Shown here: positions 37,535-46,148 of the stretch, piece after piece | How positions within the stretch are numbered: position 1 is the first letter of the stretch | How the letters are laid out: every line of letters begins with the position of its first letter | From: Arcicella sp038230735 | GTDB lineage: Bacteria; Bacteroidota; Bacteroidia; Cytophagales; Spirosomataceae | Length of the DNA: 64,000 nucleotides | NCBI GenBank assembly: GCA_038230735.1 | Contig: JBBRMR010000019.1 | Coordinates: forward strand, 1-64,000 | Direction of reading: 5' to 3' | Program-made: the position numbers and the translations under genes | Notes under the pieces: generated by a model | What the model was told of the DNA's origin: nothing | Database searches by the model: none | What the model saw: the letters and a program-made list of their open reading frames with translations, nothing else

Positions 37535-38311
37535 ATGAGAAATGATATGTTGAAAATTGCAATATTAGGTCTGGGCGAAGCAGGAAGTCATTTTGCAAAC
37601 GATTTGGCAACAATGGGAGTAGCAATAATAGGTTTTGACCCAAACCCAATCAGGAAATTACATCCCACAATTACACTCGCCCAAAACAATTTGGAAGCCG
37701 CAAAGGACGCAGATATTATTTTTTCGGTAAATCTTTCTTCTGAGTCTGAAAACATCGCCAAAGCAATTGCTCCTGTATTAAAACCAGAACAGTTTTTCTG
37801 TGAAATGAACACCTCATCTCCCGAAAAGAAAAAAGCAATTGCTACTATTTTAAAATCAACGGGCGTAAAGATGATTGATTTAGCAATTATGGCTCCCGTA
37901 CCACCCAAAGGCATCAAAACGCCCTTTTTGGCAGCAGGGGAATATTCTGGAGAGTTCATAGAAAAAGTGAAAAACCTAAATTTAACCATTTCGAGTTTAG
38001 AAAATAGTCAGATTGGAGATGCCGCCACTCGTAAATTATTGCGTTCGATTGTCTATAAGGGCGTTGCCGCCGTGATTTGTGAAGCCGTGGAAGCAGGAGA
38101 AAGTTTTGAAATGCAAAGTTATATCCGAGAACAAATTAGTTCAATTATTGGGGGAAACGATGAATTAATTGACCGTTTTGTGGAAGGTAGCAAAACCCAC
38201 GCTCTCAGACGTATGCACGAAATGAAAGCCGTTGTTGAGATGTTGCAAGAAAAAGGTTTAGACCCAATTATGAGCAGAGGTACGAGAGATAATCTTCAAA
38301 AATTAATTTAA
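37535..38311 (+). CDS. Rossmann NAD(P)-binding dehydrogenase (6PGDH-like with DUF1932 end)
   Basis: Start taken at the ATG two bases after the aldolase stop (258 residues); a second ATG at 37547 is possible. The N-terminus shows a dinucleotide fold (A-I-L-G-L-G-E-A-G-S-H-F), then S-V-N-L-S-S-E-S and E-M-N-T-S-S-P-E-K-K, as in beta-hydroxyacid dehydrogenases. The C-terminal 90 residues resemble the DUF1932 domain (R-K-L-L-R-S-I-V-Y-K-G, with K a candidate catalytic lysine). It lies between aldolase and tautomerase genes and must be cotranscribed with them. No step in the known gallate route needs a dehydrogenase, so it may handle a side product or an additional substrate such as a methylated or reduced analogue. 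The substrate is unknown. Confidence 0.8.
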   Translation: MRNDMLKIAILGLGEAGSHFANDLATMGVAIIGFDPNPIRKLHPTITLAQNNLEAAKDADIIFSVNLSSESENIAKAIAPVLKPEQFFCEMNTSSPEKKKAIATILKSTGVKMIDLAIMAPVPPKGIKTPFLAAGEYSGEFIEKVKNLNLTISSLENSQIGDAATRKLLRSIVYKGVAAVICEAVEAGESFEMQSYIREQISSIIGGNDELIDRFVEGSKTHALRRMHEMKAVVEMLQEKGLDPIMSRGTRDNLQKLI

Positions 38312-38312
38312 A

Positions 38313-39386
38313 ATGCAAAATGCTATTCCATTCATCCAAATCAGAGGCGGAAGTTCAAAAGGCTTGTTTTTCAAAGCCGAAGACCTGCCGACCAACGAAG
38401 CGGAACGTAATAAATACCTCCTTTTGGCAATGGAAGGCACAACCAAAGGCGACCCAAGACAAATTGATGGATTGGGCGGAGCAACATCACTGACCAGTAA
38501 AATTGCCATTATTAGCCCTTCCGAGCGAGATGATGCTGATTTAGATTATCTCTTTTTACAAGTAGTAGTGGGCAAAGGGCAAATTTCAACCACTCAAACT
38601 TGTGGAAATATATTAGCGGGAGTATTACCTTTTGCCATTGAGTCAGGCATGATTAAAGCCAATTCTCCAACGACTTCGGCAAAAATACGAATCGTAAATA
38701 CGGGAGGGAATTGTGAAGTAATCGTACAAACTCCCAGTGGAAAGGTTGAGTACACTGGCAATGCCAAAGTGGATGGTGTTCCTGGGACAGCCGCCCCCAT
38801 TATTTGTAATTATTTAGACATCGAAGGCTCAACTTGCGGAGCATTATTACCCACAGGAAATCCCATTGATAAAGTTAATGACATAAAAATTACTTGCATT
38901 GACAACGGAATGCCTGTCGTTTTGATGCGGGCGAATGATTTTGGATTAACGGGTAATGAAAGCAAAGATGCCTTAGATAAAAATAATTTATTGAAAGAAA
39001 AAATTGAAGAAATACGCCTCAAAGCGGCCAAAATGATGAATTTGGGAGATGTTAGTCAGCAAACAATTCCTAAAATGTGTTTGGTATCTGCCCCACAACA
39101 AGGCGGAACACTCAATACTCGAATGTTTATTCCTCATCTTGTGCATGAAGCCATTGGTGTTTTGGCGGCTGTTTCGGTGGCTACTGCTTGCGTAATTCCA
39201 AACACTGTTACGGCGGGGATAGCCCATTTTGAACCTAATACAAACCTCTTCTCTATCGAACACCCTTCAGGAGAATTTACAGTAAATTTAGATTATGAAT
39301 TGATTGATAATCAGGTAATTGTGAATAAATCGGGCGTGCTTCGAACGGCAAGGATATTGAGCAAAGGGGAGGTTTATATTCAATAA
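38313..39386 (+). CDS. galD: PrpF-family isomerase, GalD-like 4-oxalomesaconate tautomerase
   Basis: 357 residues with the two-domain PrpF fold (diaminopimelate epimerase-like). Signatures seen are F-I-Q-I-R-G-G-S-S-K-G-L-F-F at the N-terminus, the first cysteine in T-T-Q-T-C-G-N-I-L, S-T-C-G-A-L-L-P-T-G, and P-K-M-C-L-V in the second half. In the gallate route GalD interconverts keto and enol forms of 4-oxalomesaconate before hydration; LigU does the equivalent in lignin-derived pathways. The ATG is one base after the preceding stop. It closes the plus-strand row, with a 20-bp terminator 26 bases later. A PrpF role in propionate catabolism is unlikely because no prpBCD-type genes are near. 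Confidence 0.85.
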   Translation: MQNAIPFIQIRGGSSKGLFFKAEDLPTNEAERNKYLLLAMEGTTKGDPRQIDGLGGATSLTSKIAIISPSERDDADLDYLFLQVVVGKGQISTTQTCGNILAGVLPFAIESGMIKANSPTTSAKIRIVNTGGNCEVIVQTPSGKVEYTGNAKVDGVPGTAAPIICNYLDIEGSTCGALLPTGNPIDKVNDIKITCIDNGMPVVLMRANDFGLTGNESKDALDKNNLLKEKIEEIRLKAAKMMNLGDVSQQTIPKMCLVSAPQQGGTLNTRMFIPHLVHEAIGVLAAVSVATACVIPNTVTAGIAHFEPNTNLFSIEHPSGEFTVNLDYELIDNQVIVNKSGVLRTARILSKGEVYIQ

Positions 39387-39411
39387 TACAGATAATTTAA
39401 AGGGCAATATT

Positions 39412-39462
39412 ATACCAAACAAAAAAGTAGGATTATCACAAACCTACTTTTTTGTTTGGTAT
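39412..39462. terminator. 20-bp perfect hairpin terminator after the gallate row
   Basis: Arms 39412-39431 and 39443-39462 are perfectly complementary around an 11-base loop and contain A6/T6 runs, so the element can act on both converging transcripts. Confidence 0.88.
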
Positions 39463-39468
39463 TGATTA

Positions 39469-40806
39469 CTAATACTTAAACACTTTTCCACCAGCCATAA
39501 CTTCCTGCGTTTTCTCATCAAAAGTTACTCTTTGACCAGTTCTGTAAGCTGCATTTGACATAATGGTTGCGATAGAATGTTGATATCCAGCCTCAATTGG
39601 GGCATTTGGCGTTTTGCGTGAGCGTACACAATCCATCCAGTTTTTGATGTGTGCCGTGGTTAATTGGTCATATCCTGTGTTGGCATTTGTCTCAATTTTT
39701 GTTACTTCGCTCAATTTCATTTTGTCCAAAAGATTGGCTTTTATGCCCATTTCAGCGGCTGATCTTGCACTCAAACCACCCGTTGATGAAATCTCGTTGG
39801 TGTCCAAATTAATCATGCCACCGTTTGAGTAATACAATTCTTTCGTATCACCCGCACCATTAGAAAAACGGCTGGTGAATTGTACCTGAAAGCCTTTTGT
39901 CATATCATCCAATGGACCATAATCAAAGACAACGGTCATGGTATCGGCATTTTTACGACCATCTTGCCATTGGTAAATTCCTCCGTTGGCAACGGCACTG
40001 CGTGGGTGAGGCAAACCCGAAAACCAGTGAACCGTATCTATTTGGTGCGACATCCACTGTCCTGGAATTCCCGAAGAATAAGGCCAGAAAAGTCTGTATT
40101 CCAAGTATTTACGGGGGTCGAAAGTATCAGCGGGACGGTTTACTAAAAAACGTTTCCAGTCAATATCTGATTCCTTTAAATCTTTGGTCAAAGCGGGTCT
40201 TCTCCAACGTCCAGGTTGGTTTACGTTCCACACTAATTCCACCATCACGATTGGACCAAATTTTCCTGATTTAATAAAATCTTCTGCCGCAAAATAGTTT
40301 GGTCCGCTCCTTCTTTGCGAACCAATTTGCACGATTTTACCCGATGCTTTTACTGCCTTCAATACCGCACGATTGTCTTCCATCGTTTCAGCGAGGGGCT
40401 TTTCTGCGTAAACATCACAACCCGCTTGCACCGCTTCGATGGTGTGCGTAGCGTGTTGAAAATCTGCGGTGGACATCATGACGGCATCCACAGATTTTGA
40501 AGCATAAAGTTCATCATTATTACGAAAAACTTTAATATCAGAACCTAATTCCTTCTCAAGATAAGCTTTTCCTTCATCTCTCCTACGATTCCAGATGTCT
40601 GAAACACCCACCATTTCAAAATTCATTTCTTTTTGAAATCGTTTGAATGGAGGAACGTGCGATGCTCGGTGACGGTCGGAAAACCCAACGCAAGCCACCC
40701 GAACACGGTCATTTGAACCCATGATTTTTGCGTAAGACTTGGCGGAGAAGCCCGTAGCGAGTCCCGCTATAATTGTACTTTTTACAAATTCTCTTCTTGT
40801 TGTCAT
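39469..40806 (-). CDS. Gfo/Idh/MocA family oxidoreductase, Tat-type signal
   Basis: 445 residues. The N-terminus M-T-T-R-R-E-F-V-K-S-T-I-I-A-G-L is a twin-arginine signal, so the folded enzyme should be exported with its NAD(P) cofactor. The Rossmann region has R-V-A-C-V-G-F-S-D-R and the conserved E-K-P motif in Y-A-E-K-P-L-A-E. In Bacteroidota such proteins, next to DUF1080 hydrolases as here, belong to 3-keto-sugar routes in which a glycoside is oxidised at C3 before cleavage. It is 47 bases behind the DUF1080 gene on the same strand. It is not a LigC homologue, so it is not assigned to the neighbouring aromatic pathway. Confidence 0.88.
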   Translation of the reverse strand: MTTRREFVKSTIIAGLATGFSAKSYAKIMGSNDRVRVACVGFSDRHRASHVPPFKRFQKEMNFEMVGVSDIWNRRRDEGKAYLEKELGSDIKVFRNNDELYASKSVDAVMMSTADFQHATHTIEAVQAGCDVYAEKPLAETMEDNRAVLKAVKASGKIVQIGSQRRSGPNYFAAEDFIKSGKFGPIVMVELVWNVNQPGRWRRPALTKDLKESDIDWKRFLVNRPADTFDPRKYLEYRLFWPYSSGIPGQWMSHQIDTVHWFSGLPHPRSAVANGGIYQWQDGRKNADTMTVVFDYGPLDDMTKGFQVQFTSRFSNGAGDTKELYYSNGGMINLDTNEISSTGGLSARSAAEMGIKANLLDKMKLSEVTKIETNANTGYDQLTTAHIKNWMDCVRSRKTPNAPIEAGYQHSIATIMSNAAYRTGQRVTFDEKTQEVMAGGKVFKY

Positions 40807-40853
40807 TGTATATTAAGGTTTTTGTTGAGTTTGTTAAATTTCGCCTAAAAAAT

Positions 40854-42215
40854 TTACTTCAATTCTTTAATCTTTACATTCTTATAAAACACACTATTAC
40901 CATGGTCTTGGATGAGGATATTTCCTTTATCTCCCGCTCCAAAGCCTTTGTATTTTTCGTATTTTGAACGAGCCACCAAAACATTAAAAATGTTGCTTTT
41001 ACGCTCATATTCAAGCACTTTGAAACCATTTAACCAATGCTGAATCATGTTATTGGGCAAAGCTACCACACGTGCTTGATTCCATTCGCCAATTTTTTTC
41101 TGGAAACGTTTATCCAATTTATACGAAGGAATCAAATCATAAAGACTTGCCAAAGTTCGGTTTCCGGCTGCTCCTAATTTGGCATCGGGGTGTTTTTCAT
41201 CGTCCAAAACTTGGAATTCTAAACCAATACCCGACTTTCCGCCCGATTCAAACTCTTCATTGACAAAATATTTTATCCCTGAATTTGCTCCATCGGTTAA
41301 TTTAAAGTCAAAAGTCAATTCAAATGCTCCGTATTGTTGAGTTGTTACGATGTCATTCCCCGTTTCAGAACCGTCAGATGGGCTTATCTCGATAATTCCA
41401 TTTACTACATTCCAACGTTTTTCGGGCATTTTATCGCCATGAACCGCTCGCCATCCCGTGAAATCTTTTCCATTAAAAAGCATTTTTACTCCTTGCACTT
41501 TTTCTTGTTCTGACAGATTATTCAAGACCAAATTTATCACGGGCGTATTGTCAGTTGGGCGTGGTTTTATATCCGCACCCGTCTGGATTTTGATGTTTTT
41601 CCAATGAATTTGCATTCCTTCTTTCATCGTTCCGTTAATGGCGTGAACCTGCAAGGCAATAAAACCTTTGGCAGTCATATCATCCACCAAATTGGCAACG
41701 GGTACGTCATTTATCCATGTACGTAGGACATTCCCAATGGCTTCAATCCTGTACTTATTCCACTGCCCATTGCGTTTAAACGCCATTTTTCCTGCTGGAT
41801 TGATGTTGGGAATGTATAGCCAATCACGACGAGCTTCATCATAAATGCCACCCGACCAAGCACGGTCTGAGGGGTCCACCTCTGCTTGATAGCCATGTAC
41901 ACGACCATCTTGATAATCCGCTTTTGAAAGACTGCGAAACTGAATGCCAGAGTTCATTCCTTCGGCAACGTTTAGTTCGAGTTCGAGGATAAAGTCGCCG
42001 TAATCTTGTTCAGTAGCCAAGAAAGAATTGGGCGTATCTTTTACGGTTGTGCCAACGATTTCACCATTTTTGACCTTATAAAGGGCTTTTCCACCCAATT
42101 GTTTGAAACCTTTGAGGGTTTTTCCATCAAAAAGATTTATCCACTTACCATCTTTTTGAGCGAAAGTTGAAAATGAAGCAACGATGAATAGTAAACTGAG
42201 GAATTTGTATTTCAT
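40854..42215 (-). CDS. Secreted double DUF1080 protein (3-keto-disaccharide hydrolase family)
   Basis: 453 residues with signal peptide (about 1-19, F-S-T-F-A-Q). Two concanavalin-like DUF1080 domains follow: one opening W-I-N-L-F-D-G-K-T-L-K-G-F (about 25-37) and one opening K-M-L-F-N-G-K-D-F-T-G-W (about 244-255). Each contains the D-F-x-L-x-x-x-x-x-x-x-x-x-N-S-G-I-x-x-strand (M-N-S-G-I-Q-F-R, A-N-S-G-I-K-Y-F). Family members act on 3-keto-glycosides or bind glycans. Upstream of and presumably cotranscribed with the Gfo/Idh gene, which supports an oxidise-then-cleave pair in the periplasm. Confidence 0.88.
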   Translation of the reverse strand: MKYKFLSLLFIVASFSTFAQKDGKWINLFDGKTLKGFKQLGGKALYKVKNGEIVGTTVKDTPNSFLATEQDYGDFILELELNVAEGMNSGIQFRSLSKADYQDGRVHGYQAEVDPSDRAWSGGIYDEARRDWLYIPNINPAGKMAFKRNGQWNKYRIEAIGNVLRTWINDVPVANLVDDMTAKGFIALQVHAINGTMKEGMQIHWKNIKIQTGADIKPRPTDNTPVINLVLNNLSEQEKVQGVKMLFNGKDFTGWRAVHGDKMPEKRWNVVNGIIEISPSDGSETGNDIVTTQQYGAFELTFDFKLTDGANSGIKYFVNEEFESGGKSGIGLEFQVLDDEKHPDAKLGAAGNRTLASLYDLIPSYKLDKRFQKKIGEWNQARVVALPNNMIQHWLNGFKVLEYERKSNIFNVLVARSKYEKYKGFGAGDKGNILIQDHGNSVFYKNVKIKELK

Positions 42216-42267
42216 GATTCGTTTAATTGTATTTTAGGAATAAAAGCCAGTTAGAAAGATTTTATAC

Positions 42268-42298
42268 TTGATTTGCAAATCCGAAATCATTAGCTTTA
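42268..42298 (+). promoter_or_regulatory. Candidate promoter of the acylase gene
   Basis: TAGCTTTA (42291-42298) is one base off the TAnnTTTG box, and TTG at 42268-42270 lies 20 bases upstream, the expected -33 spacing. The ATG follows 28 bases later. Confidence 0.4.
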
Positions 42299-42326
42299 TG
42301 AATCACAAACTAAAAATCAATAAACC

Positions 42327-44525
42327 ATGCGAAAAGCCCTAATTATATTATTTTTTCCCCTTTCTATTTTTGCCCAAAAACTCAAGCAAATTGACTTGGT
42401 TCGATGCCAGAAACAAGCCCAAAATGTTACCATTATTCGTGATACTTGGGGTATTCCACATATCTACGGCAAGACTGATGCGGATGCCGTTTTTGGATTA
42501 TTGTACGCCCAATGTGAAGACGATTTCAAGCGAGTGGAGATGAATTATATCGAAAAATTAGGGCGTTTGGCGGAGGTGAACGGGCAGAAAGATTTGTATA
42601 ATGACTTGCAAATCAGGCTATTGATTGATTCTGTTGATGCCATTGCCGATTATAAAAAAGCCGAACCGTGGTTGAAGAAACTTTTAAACGCCTACGCCGA
42701 TGGAATTAATTTTTATTTACATACGCACCCCCAAACCAAGCCCACTTTACTGATAAACTTCAAGCCATGGTATCCGCTTTTGTGGACGGATGGTAGTATT
42801 GGGGCAATTTCCACGGCGGATATTTCTAATAACGAAATCAAAAATTTTTATTCGGGGCGACCGACGCTTCGGAACGAAGCCGTTGGAGCAATAAAAATCC
42901 AACCAGACCCCGAACTCCAAACGGGTTCAAACGGCTTTGCTTTTGCTCCATCCATCACGGCTTCGGGCAAATCCATTTTATATATCAATCCTCACGTAAC
43001 CTTTTATTTCAGACCCGAAGTACAAGTCAGTAGTGAAGAAGGTTTGAACGTTTACGGAGCCGTTACTTGGGGGCAAATATTTGTTTATCAAGGGTTTAAT
43101 CAGTATTGCGGGTGGATGCACACTTCAAGCAATGTGGACGTAGCCGATATGTACGCCGAGAAAATTGTGAAGAAAGATAATAAAATTTTCTATGAATATG
43201 ATGGAAAATTACGCCTCGTTACTCAGAAAAAAATCACTTTGAAGTATCTCGAAAATGGTGTTTTGCAAAATAAAAATATCACCACTTATTACACCCATCA
43301 CGGACCCGTTATGGCGAAACGAGATGGCAAATGGATTAGTTTGAAATCCTATAATCGTTCCATTACGAGCTTGATTCAGTCTTGGAAACGGACGAAGGCG
43401 AAGGGTTTTGAGGACTATAAAAAAGTGATGGAGTTGAAATCAAATACCTCAAATAATACCGTTTTTGCGGACAATAAAGGAAATATCGCTTATTGGCACG
43501 GCAATTTTGTTCCGATTAGAGATACAAAATTTGATTGGGGAAAGGTGGTGGACGGCACAACTTCTGCCACTGAATGGAAAGGTTTGCACGCTGTGGATGA
43601 AACTGTGCATAGTTATAATCCTGTAAACGGTTGGTTGCAAAATTGTAATTCTACGCCCTATACGGTGGCAGGGAAAGACAGTCCCAAGAAATCAGATTAT
43701 CGTGCTTACATGGCTCCCGATGGCGAAAATTTCCGAGGATTAAATGCCGTGCGAGTGTTGAGTTCATCGAAAGATTATACGCTTGATAAAGTCATAAAAT
43801 CGGGATACGATACTTATTTGACCGCTTTTGAGATGCTGGTTCCTGCGATGGTGGCATCATTTGAGAAAAACATTCAGCCCCAAGATTCTCTGTATGCCTC
43901 ATTGAAAGAACCGATTACAACCCTAAAAAAGTGGGATTTTAGGGCTTCGGAAAGTTCCGTTGCTACCACTTTGGCGATTGAAACGGCTCAGAAAATTGGT
44001 TCACAAATTTCCCGTGTCTATGTAGAAGATGGCGAACTCGACCAAGTGGAAAGCACTCGAAGATTTGCGGCAAAAGCGACATCAACGGAGCTTTTATTAC
44101 CCCTTTTGAAAACCGTCAATGAATTAAAAACTAAATTCGGAAAATGGGAAATGCCTTGGGGGGAACTCAATCGTTTTCAGAGACTTGCCAATGAAATAAT
44201 TGAAAAACATGACGATGCCCAAGCCAGTATTCCCGTGGGTTTTGCCTCGGCACTTTGGGGTTGTTTGCCTTCGGTGAATAGTCGCTATTTTGAAGGCACA
44301 AAATTACGTTATGGGGTAGGAGGGAACAGCTTTATTTGTGCCGTTGAATTTGGCGATAAAATAAAAGCAAAATCCCTTTTAGCAGGGGGCGAAAGTGGTA
44401 ATAAATTCTCTAAACATTTCACCGACCAAGCTATGATGTACACGCAAGGAAAATTTAAAGATGTGCTTTTTTATAAAGAAGATGTGCTGAAAAATGCGGA
44501 GAGGACTTACAAGCCTGGGGAGTGA
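42327..44525 (+). CDS. Penicillin acylase family N-terminal nucleophile hydrolase
   Basis: 732 residues; short signal peptide ending S-I-F-A-Q (about 17). The precursor is expected to self-cleave before S201 in L-Q-T-G-S-N-G-F-A-F, giving a small alpha chain, a spacer and a large beta chain. Typical blocks are seen: R-D-T-W-G-I-P-H-I-Y-G in the alpha chain and Y-Y-T-H-H-G-P-V-M after the nucleophile. The family includes penicillin G acylases, acyl-homoserine-lactone acylases and relatives that remove acyl chains from amides. The spacer just before the nucleophile contains a perfect small palindrome in frame (42866-42880). The true substrate cannot be read; quorum-quenching or N-acyl amide turnover are both open. 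Confidence 0.88.
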   Translation: MRKALIILFFPLSIFAQKLKQIDLVRCQKQAQNVTIIRDTWGIPHIYGKTDADAVFGLLYAQCEDDFKRVEMNYIEKLGRLAEVNGQKDLYNDLQIRLLIDSVDAIADYKKAEPWLKKLLNAYADGINFYLHTHPQTKPTLLINFKPWYPLLWTDGSIGAISTADISNNEIKNFYSGRPTLRNEAVGAIKIQPDPELQTGSNGFAFAPSITASGKSILYINPHVTFYFRPEVQVSSEEGLNVYGAVTWGQIFVYQGFNQYCGWMHTSSNVDVADMYAEKIVKKDNKIFYEYDGKLRLVTQKKITLKYLENGVLQNKNITTYYTHHGPVMAKRDGKWISLKSYNRSITSLIQSWKRTKAKGFEDYKKVMELKSNTSNNTVFADNKGNIAYWHGNFVPIRDTKFDWGKVVDGTTSATEWKGLHAVDETVHSYNPVNGWLQNCNSTPYTVAGKDSPKKSDYRAYMAPDGENFRGLNAVRVLSSSKDYTLDKVIKSGYDTYLTAFEMLVPAMVASFEKNIQPQDSLYASLKEPITTLKKWDFRASESSVATTLAIETAQKIGSQISRVYVEDGELDQVESTRRFAAKATSTELLLPLLKTVNELKTKFGKWEMPWGELNRFQRLANEIIEKHDDAQASIPVGFASALWGCLPSVNSRYFEGTKLRYGVGGNSFICAVEFGDKIKAKSLLAGGESGNKFSKHFTDQAMMYTQGKFKDVLFYKEDVLKNAERTYKPGE
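42866..42880 (+). repeat. Small perfect palindrome in the acylase spacer
   Basis: GCTTCG-GAA-CGAAGC lies in frame within the codons for residues G-R-P-T-L-R-N-E-A, just before the autoprocessing site, in the spacer that is normally removed. Confidence 0.6.
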
Positions 44526-44648
44526 TTTTTTGGGAAGTAACTGGTATTTCGCAAAATAGCAAAGCAGTACAATAAACGCATACTTTTAAGTAGTGGTAAA
44601 GTTTAAAAAAAAATCTACTGAAAAGTTGACTTAAATAACGCTAAATAA

Positions 44649-44732
44649 TTGAAAACCAGAACCAAAAGAATTAACGAAATACTAAGTAATGCGGAACGAA
44701 ACAAGCGGGCAAACCAGTTTGTAAAGAAATAA
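44649..44732 (+). CDS. Possible 27-residue basic peptide
   Basis: A TTG-started frame reads L-K-T-R-T-K-R-I-N-E-I-L-S-N-A-E-R-N-K-R-A-N-Q-F-V-K-K and stops 7 bases before the next gene. The composition is protein-like and highly basic, but there is no conserved motif, no ATG and no terminator, so it may be chance or the remnant of a longer gene. It lies in an otherwise gene-free 214-base gap. Confidence 0.2.
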   Translation: MKTRTKRINEILSNAERNKRANQFVKK

Positions 44733-44739
44733 CTCTCTA

Positions 44740-45840
44740 ATGAAACGTAGAACGATGCTCAAATTCCTTCTGTCTGTCCCCGCTGTGGGACTTGGTTCTT
44801 ATATTTTTTTACAACAAAAATTTTTTGGCAAAACTCCCGCTGGAACACGCTTAGACCGAATTTTGAAATCGCCTAATTATCGGGATGGCGTTTTTCAAAA
44901 TCTCTCTCCTACGGAAGTAATGCCGAAGGAGGTTTCAAAAATTGGGATGTTGAAAAAATTTATTAACAAGTCTAAAAATAATGAACCTCAAAAGTCCCTA
45001 CCTTCGGTAAAAACGGATTTAAAAAACCTTGCTGCCGAAACGCCTACCATTGTTTGGTTTGGGCATTCTTCGTATTTTATAAAATCCAAAAATATCAATA
45101 TTTTGGTGGACCCTGTTTTTAGTGGTAATGCCTCTCCCGTGTCGTTTATGGTCAAAGCCTTTGAAGGTGCAAATACCTACGGCGTGGATGATATGCCCGA
45201 CATTGATATGCTTATTCTCTCGCACGATCACTATGACCACCTTGATTATCAGACCATTATGAAACTCATTCCGAAGGTTAAGAAGTTTTACGTGGCTTTG
45301 GGTGTAGGGGGACATTTGGAATATTGGGGCGTAAAACCCGAAAATATCGTGGAATTTGATTGGATGGAAAACCATCAGATTACCAATGATATTTCACTAA
45401 CGGCAACCCCCGCCAGGCATTTTTCGGGTAGAAGTTTTACTCGAGCAAAGTCATTGTGGGTTTCTTTTGTGTTAGATATTCACGGTTATAAAATCTTTCT
45501 CGGGGGCGATTCTGGCTATGATACGCACTTCAAAATGATTGGTGAACAATTCGGACCTTTTGATTTTGCTTTGTTAGAAAACGGTCAGTATAATTTGGAT
45601 TGGCACTATATTCACAGTTTGCCCGAAGAAACCGCCCAAATTGCCGAAGACCTCAACGTAAAGGCTTTCATGCCCGTCCATTGGGCAAAATTTGCTTTGG
45701 CTTTCCACGATTGGAACGAACCAATTATTAGTTTAAAGAAAAGCATTGAGGGGAAAAATCTAAAAATGGTAACACCCATGATTGGCGAACCTGTGGTGTT
45801 GGATAAAACTTATCCTGATACGGTTTGGTGGAATATTTAA
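44740..45840 (+). CDS. Metallo-beta-lactamase fold hydrolase (UlaG/NAPE-PLD-like)
   Basis: 366 residues, beginning with an N-terminal membrane anchor or uncleaved signal (about 6-24). The metal motif is S-H-D-H-Y-D-H-L-D, giving H162, H164, D166 and H167; later ligands are in T-P-A-R-H-F-S-G-R and L-G-G-D-S-G-Y-D, and the last in P-V-H-W-A-K-F. The order matches the RomA/NAPE-PLD-like branch of outer membrane-associated lipid hydrolases. A phospholipid or N-acylethanolamine-type substrate is a family-based guess. It has no evident operon partners. Confidence 0.87.
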   Translation: MKRRTMLKFLLSVPAVGLGSYIFLQQKFFGKTPAGTRLDRILKSPNYRDGVFQNLSPTEVMPKEVSKIGMLKKFINKSKNNEPQKSLPSVKTDLKNLAAETPTIVWFGHSSYFIKSKNINILVDPVFSGNASPVSFMVKAFEGANTYGVDDMPDIDMLILSHDHYDHLDYQTIMKLIPKVKKFYVALGVGGHLEYWGVKPENIVEFDWMENHQITNDISLTATPARHFSGRSFTRAKSLWVSFVLDIHGYKIFLGGDSGYDTHFKMIGEQFGPFDFALLENGQYNLDWHYIHSLPEETAQIAEDLNVKAFMPVHWAKFALAFHDWNEPIISLKKSIEGKNLKMVTPMIGEPVVLDKTYPDTVWWNI

Positions 45841-45908
45841 GAAGAATACGGAATCATTATTTTTTTACAATTTATTCTTTAAATTTGAGTAATAATAACA
45901 AAAAAACT

Positions 45909-46148
45909 ATGGTACAAAGTCGTGTTTTTGATGAGGTAATAGATTTTATTACTTCCATTCCCCAACCCCAGCAAATACTCAATTATAAACCCTCGGAATC
46001 TACTCAAAATAGATTAAATGATTTGCTTGAAAGGAAAAGGGATAAGCAATTAAATGATGATGAATTGCATGAGTTAGACCAATTTATCATGACGGAACAT
46101 ATTATGCGTATTGCAAAAGTAAAGGCAAAAAAGAGTTTGCAGCAATGA
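45909..46148 (+). CDS. Small hypothetical protein upstream of HNH gene
   Basis: 79 residues from the ATG at 45909; an in-frame start at 45825 would overlap the preceding gene and is not chosen. The protein is helical and charged (N-D-L-L-E-R-K-R-D-K-Q-L-N-D-D-E-L-H-E-L-D-Q-F), without membrane segment or known motif. Its stop overlaps the HNH gene start by one ATGA junction, so the two were translated as a pair. In such pairs the first product may be a partner or regulator of the nuclease, but I do not recognise the family. Confidence 0.7.
   Translation: MVQSRVFDEVIDFITSIPQPQQILNYKPSESTQNRLNDLLERKRDKQLNDDELHELDQFIMTEHIMRIAKVKAKKSLQQ

Noticed and set aside
39469..40806. Gfo/Idh oxidoreductase as LigC of a protocatechuate 4,5-cleavage pathway
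   Set aside because: It carries a Tat signal, is on the opposite strand beyond a strong terminator, and pairs with a DUF1080 gene; no LigI-type lactonase is present.
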